From Chitinophaga varians (GTDB lineage Bacteria; Bacteroidota; Bacteroidia; Chitinophagales; Chitinophagaceae), in NCBI RefSeq assembly GCF_012641275.1, contig NZ_JABAIA010000002.1, positions 992,001-1,056,000 of the forward strand: a DNA stretch of 64,000 nucleotides. The letters are read 5' to 3'. Below the pieces are notes generated by a model. The model did not search any database, was not told the DNA's origin, and saw nothing but the letters and a program-made list of their open reading frames with translations. The position numbers and the translations under genes are program-made. Below, one piece after another: positions 7,388 to 17,502 of the stretch (position 1 is its first letter; every line of letters begins with the position of its first letter).

Positions 7388-8422
7388 ATGCATACCATTT
7401 TACTGATCTCGACCAAAAAAGCTGCGGCCACAGCTATACGCGATATGCTGGTGTTACAGGGCTACGAAGTACTGTCGGCCTCCACTGGTATAACCGGCAT
7501 TGAAACAGCCCGGCTGCACCTGCCGGACCTGATACTCTGTGAAATGGCCATGGAAGGTACCGACGGGCCGGCGGTCCTGGACATCCTAAGGCAAGACACC
7601 CGTTTTCTGCCGGTGCCTTTTATCATGCTGGCAGACAAGTATGAACCACACGCTTTCCGCACAGTGATGAACCAGGGCGCCGACGATTACCTGGTGAAAC
7701 CCTATACCAGCCACGACCTGGTGCAGACCATCGTGAACCGGCTAAAGAAAAAAGAGCTGTTATATGCACATCAGCCGGAAACGGAAAATGATTTTAAGTC
7801 GGTGATAACCCGTTTCCTGGAAGACCGTAATACCATCCGGGCCGCCGCGCATGAAGAGATATACCGGGAAGGCGGTACGCCGCGGTACCTGTATTACATC
7901 ATGTCGGGAAAAGTGAAGACCGTCAAGACCCATGAAGACGGGAAAGACCTGGTGATCGGTTTGTACAATACAGGTGATTTTTTCGGTTACATCGCCTTGC
8001 TGGAAGAAGAGACCTACAAAGCCACCGCCGTAGTAATGGAAGATGCCGAGATAGCCCTGATACCTAAAGACGACGCCATCGCGTTGTTCGATCACAGCCC
8101 GTTGATCATACAGCGTTTCGTCCGTTTGCTGGCGCGCAACGTCACCGAAAAAGAGGAGCGCCTGCTGGGCATCGCCTACAACACCTTGCGCAAGAAAGTG
8201 GCCAGCGCCCTGATACACCTGCGCAACAAATACCAGGCAGACCGTTCCGCCAACTATACCATTGATATAGCACGTGATGAGCTGGCCGCGCTGGCCGGTA
8301 CCGCCACCGAATCGCTGATACGCACCCTGAGTGAATTCCGTAGTGAAAAGCTGATTGCCATCAAAGGCAGCAGCATTACCTTGCAGCAGCCCGGCAGGCT
8401 GGAGGAAATCGCCTACCACTGA
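7388..8422 (+). CDS. Pseudo-receiver/CRP-family transcription factor
   Basis: Three domains are visible in 344 aa: a CheY-like receiver (1-118), a cyclic-nucleotide-binding beta-roll (about 130-255, FLEDRNTIRAAAHEEIYREG and GDFFGYIALLEEE), and a Crp-type winged helix (about 265-340, ELAALAGTATESLIRTLSEF). The receiver keeps the conserved Lys (K104 in YLVKPY) but has lost the rest of its phosphorylation chemistry. The phospho-acceptor Asp is Glu52 (LILCEMAMEG), the N-terminal acidic pair is replaced by STKK (8-11), and the conserved Thr/Ser is Ala82. It is therefore probably not phosphorylated and may be locked in an active-like form or sense something else. No histidine kinase is adjacent. 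The start is the ATG at 7388. Confidence 0.88.
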   Translation: MHTILLISTKKAAATAIRDMLVLQGYEVLSASTGITGIETARLHLPDLILCEMAMEGTDGPAVLDILRQDTRFLPVPFIMLADKYEPHAFRTVMNQGADDYLVKPYTSHDLVQTIVNRLKKKELLYAHQPETENDFKSVITRFLEDRNTIRAAAHEEIYREGGTPRYLYYIMSGKVKTVKTHEDGKDLVIGLYNTGDFFGYIALLEEETYKATAVVMEDAEIALIPKDDAIALFDHSPLIIQRFVRLLARNVTEKEERLLGIAYNTLRKKVASALIHLRNKYQADRSANYTIDIARDELAALAGTATESLIRTLSEFRSEKLIAIKGSSITLQQPGRLEEIAYH

Positions 8423-8522
8423 CCATCACCTGAATGTGCCATTTATCATTAATTAGGAAGAACTCCCCCCGCTTTTTTTTATTTTGCTTTACTGACCAAA
8501 CAACAAATCGCTTTTAAAGCTT

Positions 8523-11500
8523 ATGAAGAAATTGCTTTTCACCTGTGCAGCCTGGCTGATGGCCACTGCCACCTATGCCCAGGAGAACGCGCTTTGGCTG
8601 CGTTATCCTGCCATCTCCCCGGATGGGAAGACCATCGCCTTCGGGTATAAAGGAGATATCTACCGCGTAGACGCCAACGGCGGCGTTGCTGTTCCCCTTA
8701 CCATTCATGAGGCACAGGACATGATGCCTGTCTGGAGCCATGACGGTAAATACATCGCTTTTGCGAGTGACCGTTACGGTAACTTCGATGTTTTTGTGAT
8801 GCCGGCAGAAGGCGGTACGCCCGTAAGGCTCACAAGCAACAGCAGCGCGGATTATCCTTACGATTTTACACCGGACAACAAACAGGTGCTTTTCGGCTCG
8901 GCGCGTAACGCCCCCGCCCAGAGCATCCGCTTCAGCTACCGCCTGTTCGACAACCTGTACACCGTTCCGGTATCAGGCGGCCGTCCTATGCTGGTCAGCG
9001 CTGCCGGTGCTGAATTTGCCCGCTACAACAGCAAAGGCGATCAGATCATCTTCCAGGACCGCAAAGGTTATGAAGACCCATGGCGTAAACATCATGTGTC
9101 TTCTGTTACCCGCGATATCTGGGTGTATGACATCAACAAAAACAGCTATCAGCAGGTGTCCACTTTTGAAGGGGAAGACCGTGAGCCGCTGTTTGGCAGT
9201 GATAACAACGTTTACTACCTGAGCGAAAAAGACGGTGTCTCCCAGAACCTCTTTAAATCATCGCTGACAGATAAAAGTAAAATGGAACAGTTGACCCGTT
9301 TTGACAAACATCCGGTACGTCACCTGTCCCGCTCCGCTAACAACACTTTCTGCTTTACCTATAACGGTGAAATATATACGCTGAAAGAAGGCGCCCAACC
9401 GCAGAAAATAAACGTGCGCATCTTCAATGATGGCCGTAACGGCATACAGAAGCCACTGCCGGTAAACGGTAACGTAACTGAGTTCGCGATGAGCCCCGAT
9501 GGCAAACAAATGGCTTTCGTAGCCCGCGGTGAAGTATTTGTGACCAGCGTGGAAGGCAACATGACCAAAAGAGTGACCAATACACCACAACAGGAAAGAA
9601 TGGTGCAATGGTCCCCTGATGGCAAACGCCTCGTTTATGCCGCTGAACGTAACGGCAACTGGGACATCTACCAAAGCACCATCGAACGTAAGGAAGAGCC
9701 TTATTTCTTCGCTGCTACCGTGCTGAAGGAAGAACCGCTCATCGCTACCGCCGCGGAAGAATTCCAGCCGCTGTTCTCTCCTGACGGAAAAGAAATAGCG
9801 TATGTGGAAGACCGTAACATCCTCAAAGTATTCAACATTGCTTCCGGCAAAAGCCGCGTACTGCTGCCTAAAGGCCATAACCACTCCTATTCCGATGGCG
9901 ACTGGACCTTCTCCTGGAGCCCCGACAGCAAATGGATCGTGGTGGAAGACCAGGGCGGGTATGCTTTCACCAGCAATGCCTCCATCATCCCGGTTGACGG
10001 AAAAGGTGAACCTATCAGACCTATCAGCAGCGGTTTTGGTGAAGGCAACGTGAAATGGAGCGCCGATGGCAAAATGATGACATGGGAAAGCAGCCGTGAA
10101 GGCCGTAAATCACTGGCACGCCAGGGTAGCCGCGAAACAGATATCTACGCGGTGTTCTTTGACCAGGAAACTTACGACAAATACAAACTGTCCAAAGATG
10201 AATTTAACCTCCTGAAAGACCAGGAAGACAACGCGAAGAAAGGCGGTAAAGACACGGCCACGAAAAAAGATACTGCCGCCGCTAAAAAAGATTTCCGCCC
10301 GGATTTCAATAACCTGGAAAACCGCCAGCAGCGCCTTACCATCAACAGCGCTTCCATCAGCGACTATGTGATGAGCAAAGACAACAGCAAGCTGTATTAT
10401 ACCGCTTCTTTTGAAAAAGGCTACGACCTCTGGGTAACAGAGCCCCGCACCGGCGATACCAAGATCCTCGCCAAACTGGGTGGCTCACCCGGCAGCATTG
10501 AACTGAGCAAAGACGGCAACTCCCTCTTTGTGAGCAACAGAGGCAGCGTAGTGAAAGTGGATGCCGCTTCCGGCAAAATCACGCCTATCAGCATCAGTTC
10601 TGAGATGCTGCTGGACCAGGCCGGCGAACGTGCATACATCCTGGACCATGCATGGAAACAGGTGAAAGAGAAATTCTATGATCCTACCATCCGCAACATG
10701 GACTGGAAAATGTACCACGACACTTATGCCCGTTTCCTCCCGCATATCAGCAATAACTACGACTTCCAGGAGCTGCTCAGCGAAATGCTGGGTGAGCTGA
10801 ACGGTTCCCACACCGGTGGCCGTTATTCTCCTGTGCGCCCCGATGGTGACGCGACCGCTTCCCTCGGCCTGCTGTTTGATGAACGTTTCACCAAAGACGG
10901 CCTGAAAGTAGACGAAATTATTGCCGGTGGACCATTTGACAGAGCTGGCAGCAAAATGAAAGCCGGCGCCGTGATCGATAAAATTGACGGAGAAGCCGTT
11001 ACTGCCAAAAGAGACTGGGCAGAACAGCTCAACCGCAAAGCAGGACGTAATGTCCTGATCAGCTTCACCGATGCAGACGGCAAACACTACGAAGAAACCG
11101 TGAAACCTATCAGCCGCGGCGGAGAAAGTGGCCTGATGTACAAACGCTGGGTGAACAACATGCGTAAGCTGGTAGACAAACTCAGTGGCGGCAAAGTAGG
11201 CTATGTACATGTACAAGGCATGAACGACGCCAGCTTCCGTTCCGTATACGACGAAGTGATGGGCAAAAACAGAGGTAAACAGGCATTGATCGTGGATACC
11301 CGCTTCAATGGCGGCGGATGGCTGCACGATGATCTGTACAACTTCCTCAGCGGCAAGAAATACCTGGAGTTTGCGCCCCAGGGCAACCTGGTGAAGGGCG
11401 GTGAGCCACAAGGCCAGTGGCAGGGCCCCAGCTGCGTGCTCATGAGCGAAGGCAACTACAGTGATGCGTTTATCTTCCCATATGTTTACAAACAGGGTAA

Positions 11501-11747
11501 ACTGGGCAAACTCATTGGTATGCCTGTTCCGGGCACCGGTACTGCCGTATGGTGGGAAACACAAATAGATCCTACGCTGGTATTCGGTATTCCGATGATC
11601 GCTACTATCGGTAAAGAAGGCCGTCCTACGGAAAACCTGCAAGTGGAACCGGATATCTGTGTGCCGCTGCGCTATGAGGACTTCCTGGCCGGCAAAGATG
11701 ATCAGCTGGAAACTGCTGTGAAAGAAATGCTGAAAGAGATCAAATAA
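8523..11747 (+). CDS. Exported Tricorn-like protease (S41 family)
   Basis: A signal peptide (MKKLLFTCAAWLMATATYAQ) precedes a 1074-aa protein with the Tricorn layout. PD40/WD40-like beta-propeller repeats occupy about residues 25-600 (repeated SPDGK-IAF motifs). A linker rich in Lys and Asp follows, then a Tricorn C1-type helical region (about 700-765), a PDZ domain (about 775-865) and an S41 peptidase domain (about 880-1070). The nucleophile is Ser980 in EGNYSDAF, and VDTRFNGGGW is the usual S41 core strand. It probably degrades peptides in the periplasm or at the cell surface. It is a single-gene unit ending in a strong terminator. The family is clear; the natural substrate is not. Confidence 0.93.
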   Translation: MKKLLFTCAAWLMATATYAQENALWLRYPAISPDGKTIAFGYKGDIYRVDANGGVAVPLTIHEAQDMMPVWSHDGKYIAFASDRYGNFDVFVMPAEGGTPVRLTSNSSADYPYDFTPDNKQVLFGSARNAPAQSIRFSYRLFDNLYTVPVSGGRPMLVSAAGAEFARYNSKGDQIIFQDRKGYEDPWRKHHVSSVTRDIWVYDINKNSYQQVSTFEGEDREPLFGSDNNVYYLSEKDGVSQNLFKSSLTDKSKMEQLTRFDKHPVRHLSRSANNTFCFTYNGEIYTLKEGAQPQKINVRIFNDGRNGIQKPLPVNGNVTEFAMSPDGKQMAFVARGEVFVTSVEGNMTKRVTNTPQQERMVQWSPDGKRLVYAAERNGNWDIYQSTIERKEEPYFFAATVLKEEPLIATAAEEFQPLFSPDGKEIAYVEDRNILKVFNIASGKSRVLLPKGHNHSYSDGDWTFSWSPDSKWIVVEDQGGYAFTSNASIIPVDGKGEPIRPISSGFGEGNVKWSADGKMMTWESSREGRKSLARQGSRETDIYAVFFDQETYDKYKLSKDEFNLLKDQEDNAKKGGKDTATKKDTAAAKKDFRPDFNNLENRQQRLTINSASISDYVMSKDNSKLYYTASFEKGYDLWVTEPRTGDTKILAKLGGSPGSIELSKDGNSLFVSNRGSVVKVDAASGKITPISISSEMLLDQAGERAYILDHAWKQVKEKFYDPTIRNMDWKMYHDTYARFLPHISNNYDFQELLSEMLGELNGSHTGGRYSPVRPDGDATASLGLLFDERFTKDGLKVDEIIAGGPFDRAGSKMKAGAVIDKIDGEAVTAKRDWAEQLNRKAGRNVLISFTDADGKHYEETVKPISRGGESGLMYKRWVNNMRKLVDKLSGGKVGYVHVQGMNDASFRSVYDEVMGKNRGKQALIVDTRFNGGGWLHDDLYNFLSGKKYLEFAPQGNLVKGGEPQGQWQGPSCVLMSEGNYSDAFIFPYVYKQGKLGKLIGMPVPGTGTAVWWETQIDPTLVFGIPMIATIGKEGRPTENLQVEPDICVPLRYEDFLAGKDDQLETAVKEMLKEIK

Positions 11748-11758
11748 GAGCTGACAAT

Positions 11759-11807
11759 AAAAATGGAAAGCCCGGGAACGTTACTGTTCCCGGGCTTTTC
11801 CATTTTT
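11759..11807. terminator. Bidirectional terminator between protease and aspartase genes
   Basis: A stem of about 21 bp (11759-11779 with 11786-11807, one bulged base) closes a 6-nt loop. The core is GCCCGGGAAC/GTTCCCGGGC, with A-rich and T-rich outer ends that give a U tract on both strands. It serves two converging genes. Confidence 0.9.
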
Positions 11808-11809
11808 AG

Positions 11810-13228
11810 TTATGCCTTTGTGTAAATGCCGTGCGGATGGATCATGTTCTCGAATGAATAGATGTCATTCCACTGTTCTTCTGTGATATATCCTTTCTCT
11901 TCTACTACTATCTGATGGATGGTTTTGCCTGTTTTTAAAGCTTCTTTCGCAATGGCAGCGCAGGTTTCATAGCCCAGCAACGGGTTCAGTGCTGTAACGA
12001 TGCCGATGCTGTTCATCACCATTGCTTTGGAAACGTCTGCGTTGGCGGTGATACCGTCCACACATTTGAGGCGGAGCGTATCAAAAGCATGCTGCAGATA
12101 GGTGATCATATTGAACAGGCTGAAAGCGATCACCGGCTCCATCACGTTGAGCTGCAGCTGGCCTGCTTCTGCGGCCATGGTGATGGTCAGGTCGCTGCCG
12201 ATAACGTAGTAGGCTGTCTGGTTCACTACTTCCGGAATGACCGGGTTTACCTTGCCTGGCATAATGGAAGAACCGGGCTGCAGCTGTGGCAGGTTGATTT
12301 CGTTTAGCCCTACCCGTGGTCCGGAAGACAGCAGCCTCAGGTCATTACATATCTTGGACACTTTTACGGCGGTACGTTTCAGCATGCCGGACAGCAGTAC
12401 AAACGCGCCGGTATCGGAAGTGGCTTCCACGAGGTCGGTAGCCAGCACGATCGGCAATCCGGTGATTTCGCCCAGGTATTGGGTCACCAGTTCTGGGTAG
12501 CCGGCCGGCGCATTGATAGTGGTACCGATGGCGGTAGCGCCCATATTGACTTCTGTCAGCAGCGCCTGTATTTCGCGCAGGCGTTGTATGTCTTCCCGCA
12601 GCGTGGTGGCGAAAGCGTTGAATTCAGCGCCGAGGCTCATCGGCACGGCGTCCTGCAACTGTGTGCGTCCCATTTTGAGCACGTTGGCAAATTCCACTCC
12701 CTTTTTGCCGAAAGACTTTTGCAGCAGATCGATGGAAGTCAGCAGGTCATTGACTTTCAGGTACAAGGCAATGCGCATGGCGGTAGGGTAGGCGTCATTG
12801 GTGCTCTGGGAGCAGTTGACATGATTGTTGGGATGCAGGTATTCGTATGCTCCTTTGGGATGGCCCATGTATTCCAGTCCCGCGTTGGCGATGACCTCAT
12901 TGGCGTTCATGTTGACAGAAGTGCCGGCGCCGCCCTGTATCATATCGGTGGGGAACTGGTCTGTCAGTTCACCGGCGATGAGCCGGTCGCTGGCTTTCAT
13001 AATAGCCTCGCCTATTTCGCGGGGCAGCACGCCCAGTTCCATATTGGCCATGGCCGCTGCTTTCTTCACATAACCCAGGGCTTTGATGAACACCGGTTCG
13101 CGGGAAACGGGCACGCCGGTGATGTGGAAGTTTTCGATGGCCCTTAATGTCTGGATACCATAAAATACGGTGTCATCTATTTTTCTTTCTCCGAGGAAGT
13201 CGTGTTCTTTTCTGAATGTCTGTTTCAT
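11810..13228 (-). CDS. aspA: Aspartate ammonia-lyase (aspartase)
   Basis: The 472-aa protein belongs to the fumarase/aspartase superfamily and should convert L-aspartate to fumarate and ammonia in the cytoplasm. The family signature [11 protein letters not shown] is at residues 319-329, with the catalytic Ser in this flexible loop. [10 protein letters not shown] (103-112) and [14 protein letters not shown] (132-145) are also present. The N-terminus ([20 protein letters not shown]) follows aspartases more closely than class II fumarases. Its length is normal. It stands alone, with an exact TAnnTTTG promoter element upstream. Fumarase activity cannot be fully excluded by eye. Confidence 0.9.
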   Translation of the reverse strand: MKQTFRKEHDFLGERKIDDTVFYGIQTLRAIENFHITGVPVSREPVFIKALGYVKKAAAMANMELGVLPREIGEAIMKASDRLIAGELTDQFPTDMIQGGAGTSVNMNANEVIANAGLEYMGHPKGAYEYLHPNNHVNCSQSTNDAYPTAMRIALYLKVNDLLTSIDLLQKSFGKKGVEFANVLKMGRTQLQDAVPMSLGAEFNAFATTLREDIQRLREIQALLTEVNMGATAIGTTINAPAGYPELVTQYLGEITGLPIVLATDLVEATSDTGAFVLLSGMLKRTAVKVSKICNDLRLLSSGPRVGLNEINLPQLQPGSSIMPGKVNPVIPEVVNQTAYYVIGSDLTITMAAEAGQLQLNVMEPVIAFSLFNMITYLQHAFDTLRLKCVDGITANADVSKAMVMNSIGIVTALNPLLGYETCAAIAKEALKTGKTIHQIVVEEKGYITEEQWNDIYSFENMIHPHGIYTKA

Positions 13229-13270
13229 GGCTGAATATTTTTAGTGGTCAGGATCATTGTTTTGACAACA

Positions 13271-13278
13271 CAAAAGTA
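13271..13278 (-). promoter_or_regulatory. -7 promoter element of aspA
   Basis: On the minus strand, TACTTTTG (13278-13271) matches the Bacteroidota TAnnTTTG element exactly, 42 bp upstream of the aspA start. No clear TTTG -33 box lies 19 bp further upstream, so only the -7 part is supported. Confidence 0.5.
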
Positions 13279-13389
13279 CCCCGGTCTGTAGGGGTGGTAA
13301 ATGATACCAGTCAGCCGGCGGATGATTTACGTCAGTTGGTACTTTATTTGTGGCTTTGCCTACCTACCCTCTCCACTAAAAAGCAAAAC

Positions 13390-15420
13390 ATGAAAGCTAT
13401 GACCATCGAAGAAAAGTGTATTGACACCATTCGTTGCCTGGCAATGGATGCGGTACAGAAAGCGAATTCAGGGCATCCGGGTACGCCGATGGCACTGGCG
13501 CCGGCGGCATTTGTATTGTGGACGAAGCATCTGCGTTATAATCCCCGGAAGCCGGACTGGTTTAACCGCGACCGTTTTGTGTTGTCCAATGGCCACGCTT
13601 CGATGCTACAATATGCGGTATTACATCTCACCGGCTATGATATTTCTCTGGATGATATCAAGGCTTTCCGGCAGTGGGGCAGTAATACGCCGGGACATCC
13701 CGAATATGGCCTTACGCCGGGCATAGAGACTACTACCGGTCCGCTGGGACAGGGTATTATGACCGCTGTGGGGATGGCCATGGCCGAAGCGCACCTGGCT
13801 GCTGTTTTTAATAAAGACGATATAAAGATCGTTGACCATCATACTTATGTTTTCTGTAGTGATGGCGACCTGATGGAGGGTGCTTCTCATGAAGCCGCTT
13901 CGGTGGCGGGCCACCTGGGCTTAGGTAAACTCATATGTTTGTATGATAATAATCATATCACGATAGAAGGTAATACATCGCTGGCCTATTCCGATGATGT
14001 GGCCAAACGGTTTGAGGCATACCACTGGCATGTGCAGGACCTGGGCGACAGGGGGAATGACCTGGAAGCCATATCAGCTGCTTTCGAGGCCGCCAAGGCG
14101 GTGACAGACATGCCTTCCATGATCCTGCTGCGTACCCATATCGGGTATGGGTCCCCCAATAAACAGGATACGCCTGAAGCGCACGGCTCTCCGCTGGGTG
14201 CTGACGAAATAAAGCTCACCAAAGAATTTTACGGCTGGCCGCCGGATGAAGATTTTTATGTGCCCGAAGATGTGCGAGTGTACATGAAAAAGGTCATTGA
14301 GCAAGGGAAGGATACCGAACAATCGTGGGAGAAGCTGAAGGAAGATTATCAGAACAAATATCCCGGCGAATATGCGTTGTTGCAGCAGTATGTTGCCCAG
14401 GCACTGCCTGAAGGATGGGACAGAGATGTGCCGGTATACAAACCGGAAGACGGTCCCAAGGCCACGCGGGAAATCTCTGCCGCATTCCTGAACGCCGTAG
14501 CGGGGAAGCTGCCCTGGCTGATGGGCGGCAGCGGCGACCTGGAGCCGTCCACGCTGACGATGATCAAATCATCCGGTTATTTTAGCAAAGAACATTATGA
14601 AAACCGCAATATCGCCTGGGGCATACGCGAACATGTGATGTGCGCCGCCAGCTCCGGGCTGCAGTTACACGGTGGCGTCAGGGCTTATGCCGCTACCTTC
14701 TTCATTTTTACGGACTATGCGCGGCCCGCTATCCGGTTGGCCTGTATCATGGAGCTGCCCGTGATTTACGTGATGACGCATGACAGTATCGGACTGGGGG
14801 AAGACGGCACCACGCACCAGCCTGTAGAACACCTGGCATCGTTGCGCGCCATGCCGCATCTTTGTGTGATAAGGCCTGCGGACGCCAATGAAGCCGCCTG
14901 GGCCTGGCATACGGCCATTGCCCGCACCAAAGGCCCTACCATGCTGGTGTTGACGCGGCAGAAACTGCCCATTACCGATCGCACCAAAACAGGGAGTGCC
15001 CGCGGCTTACAGCAGGGCGCCTATATCCTGTCAAAGGAAAAAGGAGACATGCCCGCGCTGATATTGATCGCCACCGGTTCAGAAGTGCAGCTGGCACTTG
15101 ATGCCCAGCAAAAGCTGTGGGAAGAAAATATTGACGCCAGGGTGGTCAGTATGCCTAGTTGGGAGTTGTTCAGCGAGCAGTCGGAGAATTACCGGCACCA
15201 GGTACTGCCGCCGGCCGTGAAAGCCCGTGTGGCAATAGAAGCGGGTTCACCGGAAGGATGGGGACAATGGACCGGTGAAAGAGGCGTGATGATCGGTCTT
15301 TCCCATTTTGGCTCCAGTGCGCCGGCAAAAGAACTGTTCAAACACTATGGATTTACCGTAGACAACGTGTTGGAAAAATCGCGTAAACTATTGCAGCATG
15401 AAAAAGTTGATCGTGTTTGA
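13390..15420 (+). CDS. tkt: Transketolase
   Basis: The 676-aa enzyme moves two-carbon units between sugar phosphates in the non-oxidative pentose phosphate pathway, using thiamine diphosphate. Recognisable parts are the N-terminal [15 protein letters not shown], the ThDP-binding motif [15 protein letters not shown] followed by [11 protein letters not shown], and the pyrimidine-binding domain with [14 protein letters not shown] and [17 protein letters not shown] chose ATG 13390 ([10 protein letters not shown]) because an earlier in-frame ATG would add 58 residues unlike the family. The next gene, a HAD phosphatase, starts 23 bp inside its 3' end, suggesting coupled translation. Length and motifs are complete. 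Confidence 0.96.
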   Translation: MKAMTIEEKCIDTIRCLAMDAVQKANSGHPGTPMALAPAAFVLWTKHLRYNPRKPDWFNRDRFVLSNGHASMLQYAVLHLTGYDISLDDIKAFRQWGSNTPGHPEYGLTPGIETTTGPLGQGIMTAVGMAMAEAHLAAVFNKDDIKIVDHHTYVFCSDGDLMEGASHEAASVAGHLGLGKLICLYDNNHITIEGNTSLAYSDDVAKRFEAYHWHVQDLGDRGNDLEAISAAFEAAKAVTDMPSMILLRTHIGYGSPNKQDTPEAHGSPLGADEIKLTKEFYGWPPDEDFYVPEDVRVYMKKVIEQGKDTEQSWEKLKEDYQNKYPGEYALLQQYVAQALPEGWDRDVPVYKPEDGPKATREISAAFLNAVAGKLPWLMGGSGDLEPSTLTMIKSSGYFSKEHYENRNIAWGIREHVMCAASSGLQLHGGVRAYAATFFIFTDYARPAIRLACIMELPVIYVMTHDSIGLGEDGTTHQPVEHLASLRAMPHLCVIRPADANEAAWAWHTAIARTKGPTMLVLTRQKLPITDRTKTGSARGLQQGAYILSKEKGDMPALILIATGSEVQLALDAQQKLWEENIDARVVSMPSWELFSEQSENYRHQVLPPAVKARVAIEAGSPEGWGQWTGERGVMIGLSHFGSSAPAKELFKHYGFTVDNVLEKSRKLLQHEKVDRV

Positions 15421-16144
15421 CCTGGACGGGACGTTGGCGGTGAGCAAGTCGCCTGTTGACGAAGCGATGGCCGGTCTGTTGTCGCGGTTGACACAGATAA
15501 CACAGGTGGCCATTATTTCCGGAGGCAAATGGGAGCAGTTTGAAAAGCAGGTGCTGCGGCTGTTGCCGCCGGAAGCGCGTCTCACCGCGTTGTACATATT
15601 GCCTACCTGTGGCACGCAGTTTTATCATTACCAGCAGTCGTGGCAGTTGCTGTACGCAGAAAATTTTACCGAAGAAGAAAAAACGAAAATTATCCAATCA
15701 CTGCAAACTGCTGTCAGTGAAGCGGGTTATACCGTAGAAAAAACCTGGGGTGAACAGATAGAAGACCGTGGCAGCCAGATCACATGGTCAGCGCTGGGAC
15801 AGGAAGCGCCCGTGGATGCCAAAAAAACATGGGACCCTGATTTCGCCAAACGAAAGAAGATACAACAGATACTTGATAAATTGATTCCTGGCTTTGCTGT
15901 TAATCTTGGCGGCATGACATCTGTTGATATTACGAAAGAAGGTATAGATAAAGCATATGGTATCCGTAAGCTGCGCGATACGTTGCATGTCACTATTGAA
16001 GAGATGTTGTTTGTAGGAGACGCCCTGTTTGAAGGGGGAAACGATTATCCTGCGTTGCAGGCCGGCGTTCGCTGTGTGGCCGTAAGAGACCCTGAAGATA
16101 CCCGGAGGGTAATAGATGCCATTCTGGCTTGTCTGGGTGATTAA
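15398..16144 (+). CDS. HAD-IIB hydrolase, phosphomannomutase-like
   Basis: The 248-aa protein has the HAD nucleophile motif FDLDGT at residues 7-12 (D8 nucleophile, D10 acid/base), a Thr/Ser motif ISGGKW, and the C-terminal acidic motif [15 protein letters not shown]. The order and the GGNDYP segment resemble eukaryotic-type phosphomannomutase and sucrose-phosphatase (HAD subclass IIB). It is probably a cytoplasmic sugar phosphatase or phosphosugar mutase. Its start overlaps the last 23 bp of the transketolase gene, so the pair is likely coordinated and may act on pentose or hexose phosphates. [12 protein letters not shown] is an unmistakable N-terminus, which fixes the start. The exact substrate is uncertain. 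Confidence 0.85.
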   Translation: MKKLIVFDLDGTLAVSKSPVDEAMAGLLSRLTQITQVAIISGGKWEQFEKQVLRLLPPEARLTALYILPTCGTQFYHYQQSWQLLYAENFTEEEKTKIIQSLQTAVSEAGYTVEKTWGEQIEDRGSQITWSALGQEAPVDAKKTWDPDFAKRKKIQQILDKLIPGFAVNLGGMTSVDITKEGIDKAYGIRKLRDTLHVTIEEMLFVGDALFEGGNDYPALQAGVRCVAVRDPEDTRRVIDAILACLGD

Positions 16145-16155
16145 CAAAAATATTG

Positions 16156-16185
16156 TTTGTAATTAATCCTATAGTCGTAGCTTTA
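16156..16185 (+). promoter_or_regulatory. Promoter of porin-like gene
   Basis: TTTG (16156-16159), an 18-bp spacer and TAGCTTTA (16178-16185, one mismatch to TAnnTTTG) form a near-consensus Bacteroidota promoter, 57 bp upstream of the ATG. Confidence 0.5.
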
Positions 16186-16242
16186 TATGATCAACCGGTA
16201 TGGAATGCTACCGGGAAACTATTCTTTTACAAACAAAACCTT

Positions 16243-17022
16243 ATGAAAAAATTACGTTTAGCCGTTGCCGTAATAGCAGTGGCTGCACTGTCTCCGTTCA
16301 TTGCAAAAGCACAAATTGATCTCGGTGCAAAGGCTGGTTTAAGTATCCCTAATCTGACTTCCGGCAGTTCTTCCAATCCTATTAATAGCGGCTGGAGTTC
16401 CAGACTGGGGCTGGACGCAGGCATACATGCAGAATTTCACCTTACCAAACGTTTTTCTATACAGCCTGAAATCAGATATTCTGCGCAGGGTGGTAAAAAA
16501 GACGGTAACCAGGGCTTTACACCAACTCCGGAAATGGCAGGTTTCTTTCAACAGCAGGGCCAACCTGTTCCTCAGTATTTGTATGGAACATATAAAAGCG
16601 TTGCCAAGTTCAACTACCTGATGGTGCCGGTACTGGCTAAATATCACTTCGGCTTCAGCCCCAAATGGGACCTGTATGTAGCTGCCGGTCCGTTTGTGAG
16701 CTTCCTGCTGGACGGTAAAAATGAAACCAGCGGCAGCAGCCCGATTTACCTGGACGAAGCGCACACACAACAATTGCCTTTCCCTGCTGTGGATTTCAAC
16801 CATACCCAGAACATCAAAGATGACCTGAAGAAAGCCAACTTTGGTATCTCCGGTCAGGTAGGTGTGGCGTACCATGTCAACAGCAGAAGCGCTATCTTCA
16901 TTGAAGGTGGTGGCAACTACGGTTTCGTGAAAATCCAGAAAGACACCAAAAACGGTGAAAACAACACCGGTGCAGGTGTAGTGGTACTGGGTTACTCTTA
17001 CCGTATTAAAGACAAAAAATAA
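16243..17022 (+). CDS. Outer membrane beta-barrel (porin-family/PorT-like) protein
   Basis: The start ATG at 16243 gives a 259-aa protein with a clear signal peptide (MKKLRLAVAVIAVAALSPFIAKA). Alternating amphipathic strands follow, typical of the small eight-stranded outer membrane barrels of Bacteroidota: GAKAGLSIPNLTSG, LGLDAGIHAEFHLTKRFSIQ, FNYLMVPVLAKYHFG, FGISGQVGVAYHV and a final VVVLGYSYRIKDKK. An earlier in-frame ATG at 16153 would put 30 odd residues before the signal peptide and lies within the predicted promoter, so it is rejected. It may be structural or a small pore; no enzymatic site is seen. The gene stands alone. Confidence 0.85.
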   Translation: MKKLRLAVAVIAVAALSPFIAKAQIDLGAKAGLSIPNLTSGSSSNPINSGWSSRLGLDAGIHAEFHLTKRFSIQPEIRYSAQGGKKDGNQGFTPTPEMAGFFQQQGQPVPQYLYGTYKSVAKFNYLMVPVLAKYHFGFSPKWDLYVAAGPFVSFLLDGKNETSGSSPIYLDEAHTQQLPFPAVDFNHTQNIKDDLKKANFGISGQVGVAYHVNSRSAIFIEGGGNYGFVKIQKDTKNGENNTGAGVVVLGYSYRIKDKK

Positions 17023-17026
17023 GCTG

Positions 17027-17332
17027 TTAAGCCAGCAGGTTAAATGAAACGATAATAATCGTTACACTAATGCATACCAAAGACAGGAGGAAGATGTAAT
17101 CCGCAGCTTCCTCCAGTTTTTCACTCCTCCTTCGCTGTTTCGAGCGCATCGACAGAAAAGACAATATACAGCTGCCCGTCAGCAAAATAGCTGCCACCCC
17201 CGTAATATCATCGATAATAGTGACCTGGTTAAAATGTGCCACCTTGATGGAGGTGAGCACTATCAGACAAAACCCCAGCAGGTTGCTGGAGGTATTGAGG
17301 ATGTGTGGTGATTTGTTATTCTCGTTTGCCAT
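17027..17332 (-). CDS. Small membrane protein of unknown function
   Basis: The 101-aa protein has three hydrophobic helices (about residues 16-33, 40-61 and 78-100) separated by a strongly basic loop (MRSKQRRRSEKLEE). The ATG at 17332 (MANENNKSPHI) is preferred over an upstream in-frame TTG at 17338. I do not recognise a family. The gene converges with the porin gene, only 4 bp from its stop, and diverges from the fucosidase gene. The positively charged loop between helices two and three should face the cytoplasm. Confidence 0.65.
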   Translation of the reverse strand: MANENNKSPHILNTSSNLLGFCLIVLTSIKVAHFNQVTIIDDITGVAAILLTGSCILSFLSMRSKQRRRSEKLEEAADYIFLLSLVCISVTIIIVSFNLLA

Positions 17333-17502
17333 AACCAACCTTTTCTGTCCGTCAATTTAAATCATAGAATTGGCGCGAAAAAGTTAAAATACCGTTACTC
17401 CGGCATTAAAATACGATTAGTGGCGTTAACAGCTTGTTACAGGCATACGGATAGCCGATAATATTATTATCTTTCGTCCATAGCATGTAAACTGCAGCGC
17501 AT

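Noticed and set aside
10485..11642. 385-aa open frame on the minus strand
   Set aside because: Antisense to the Tricorn-like protease catalytic region; composition (rich in His, Phe, Val) is typical of a shadow frame.
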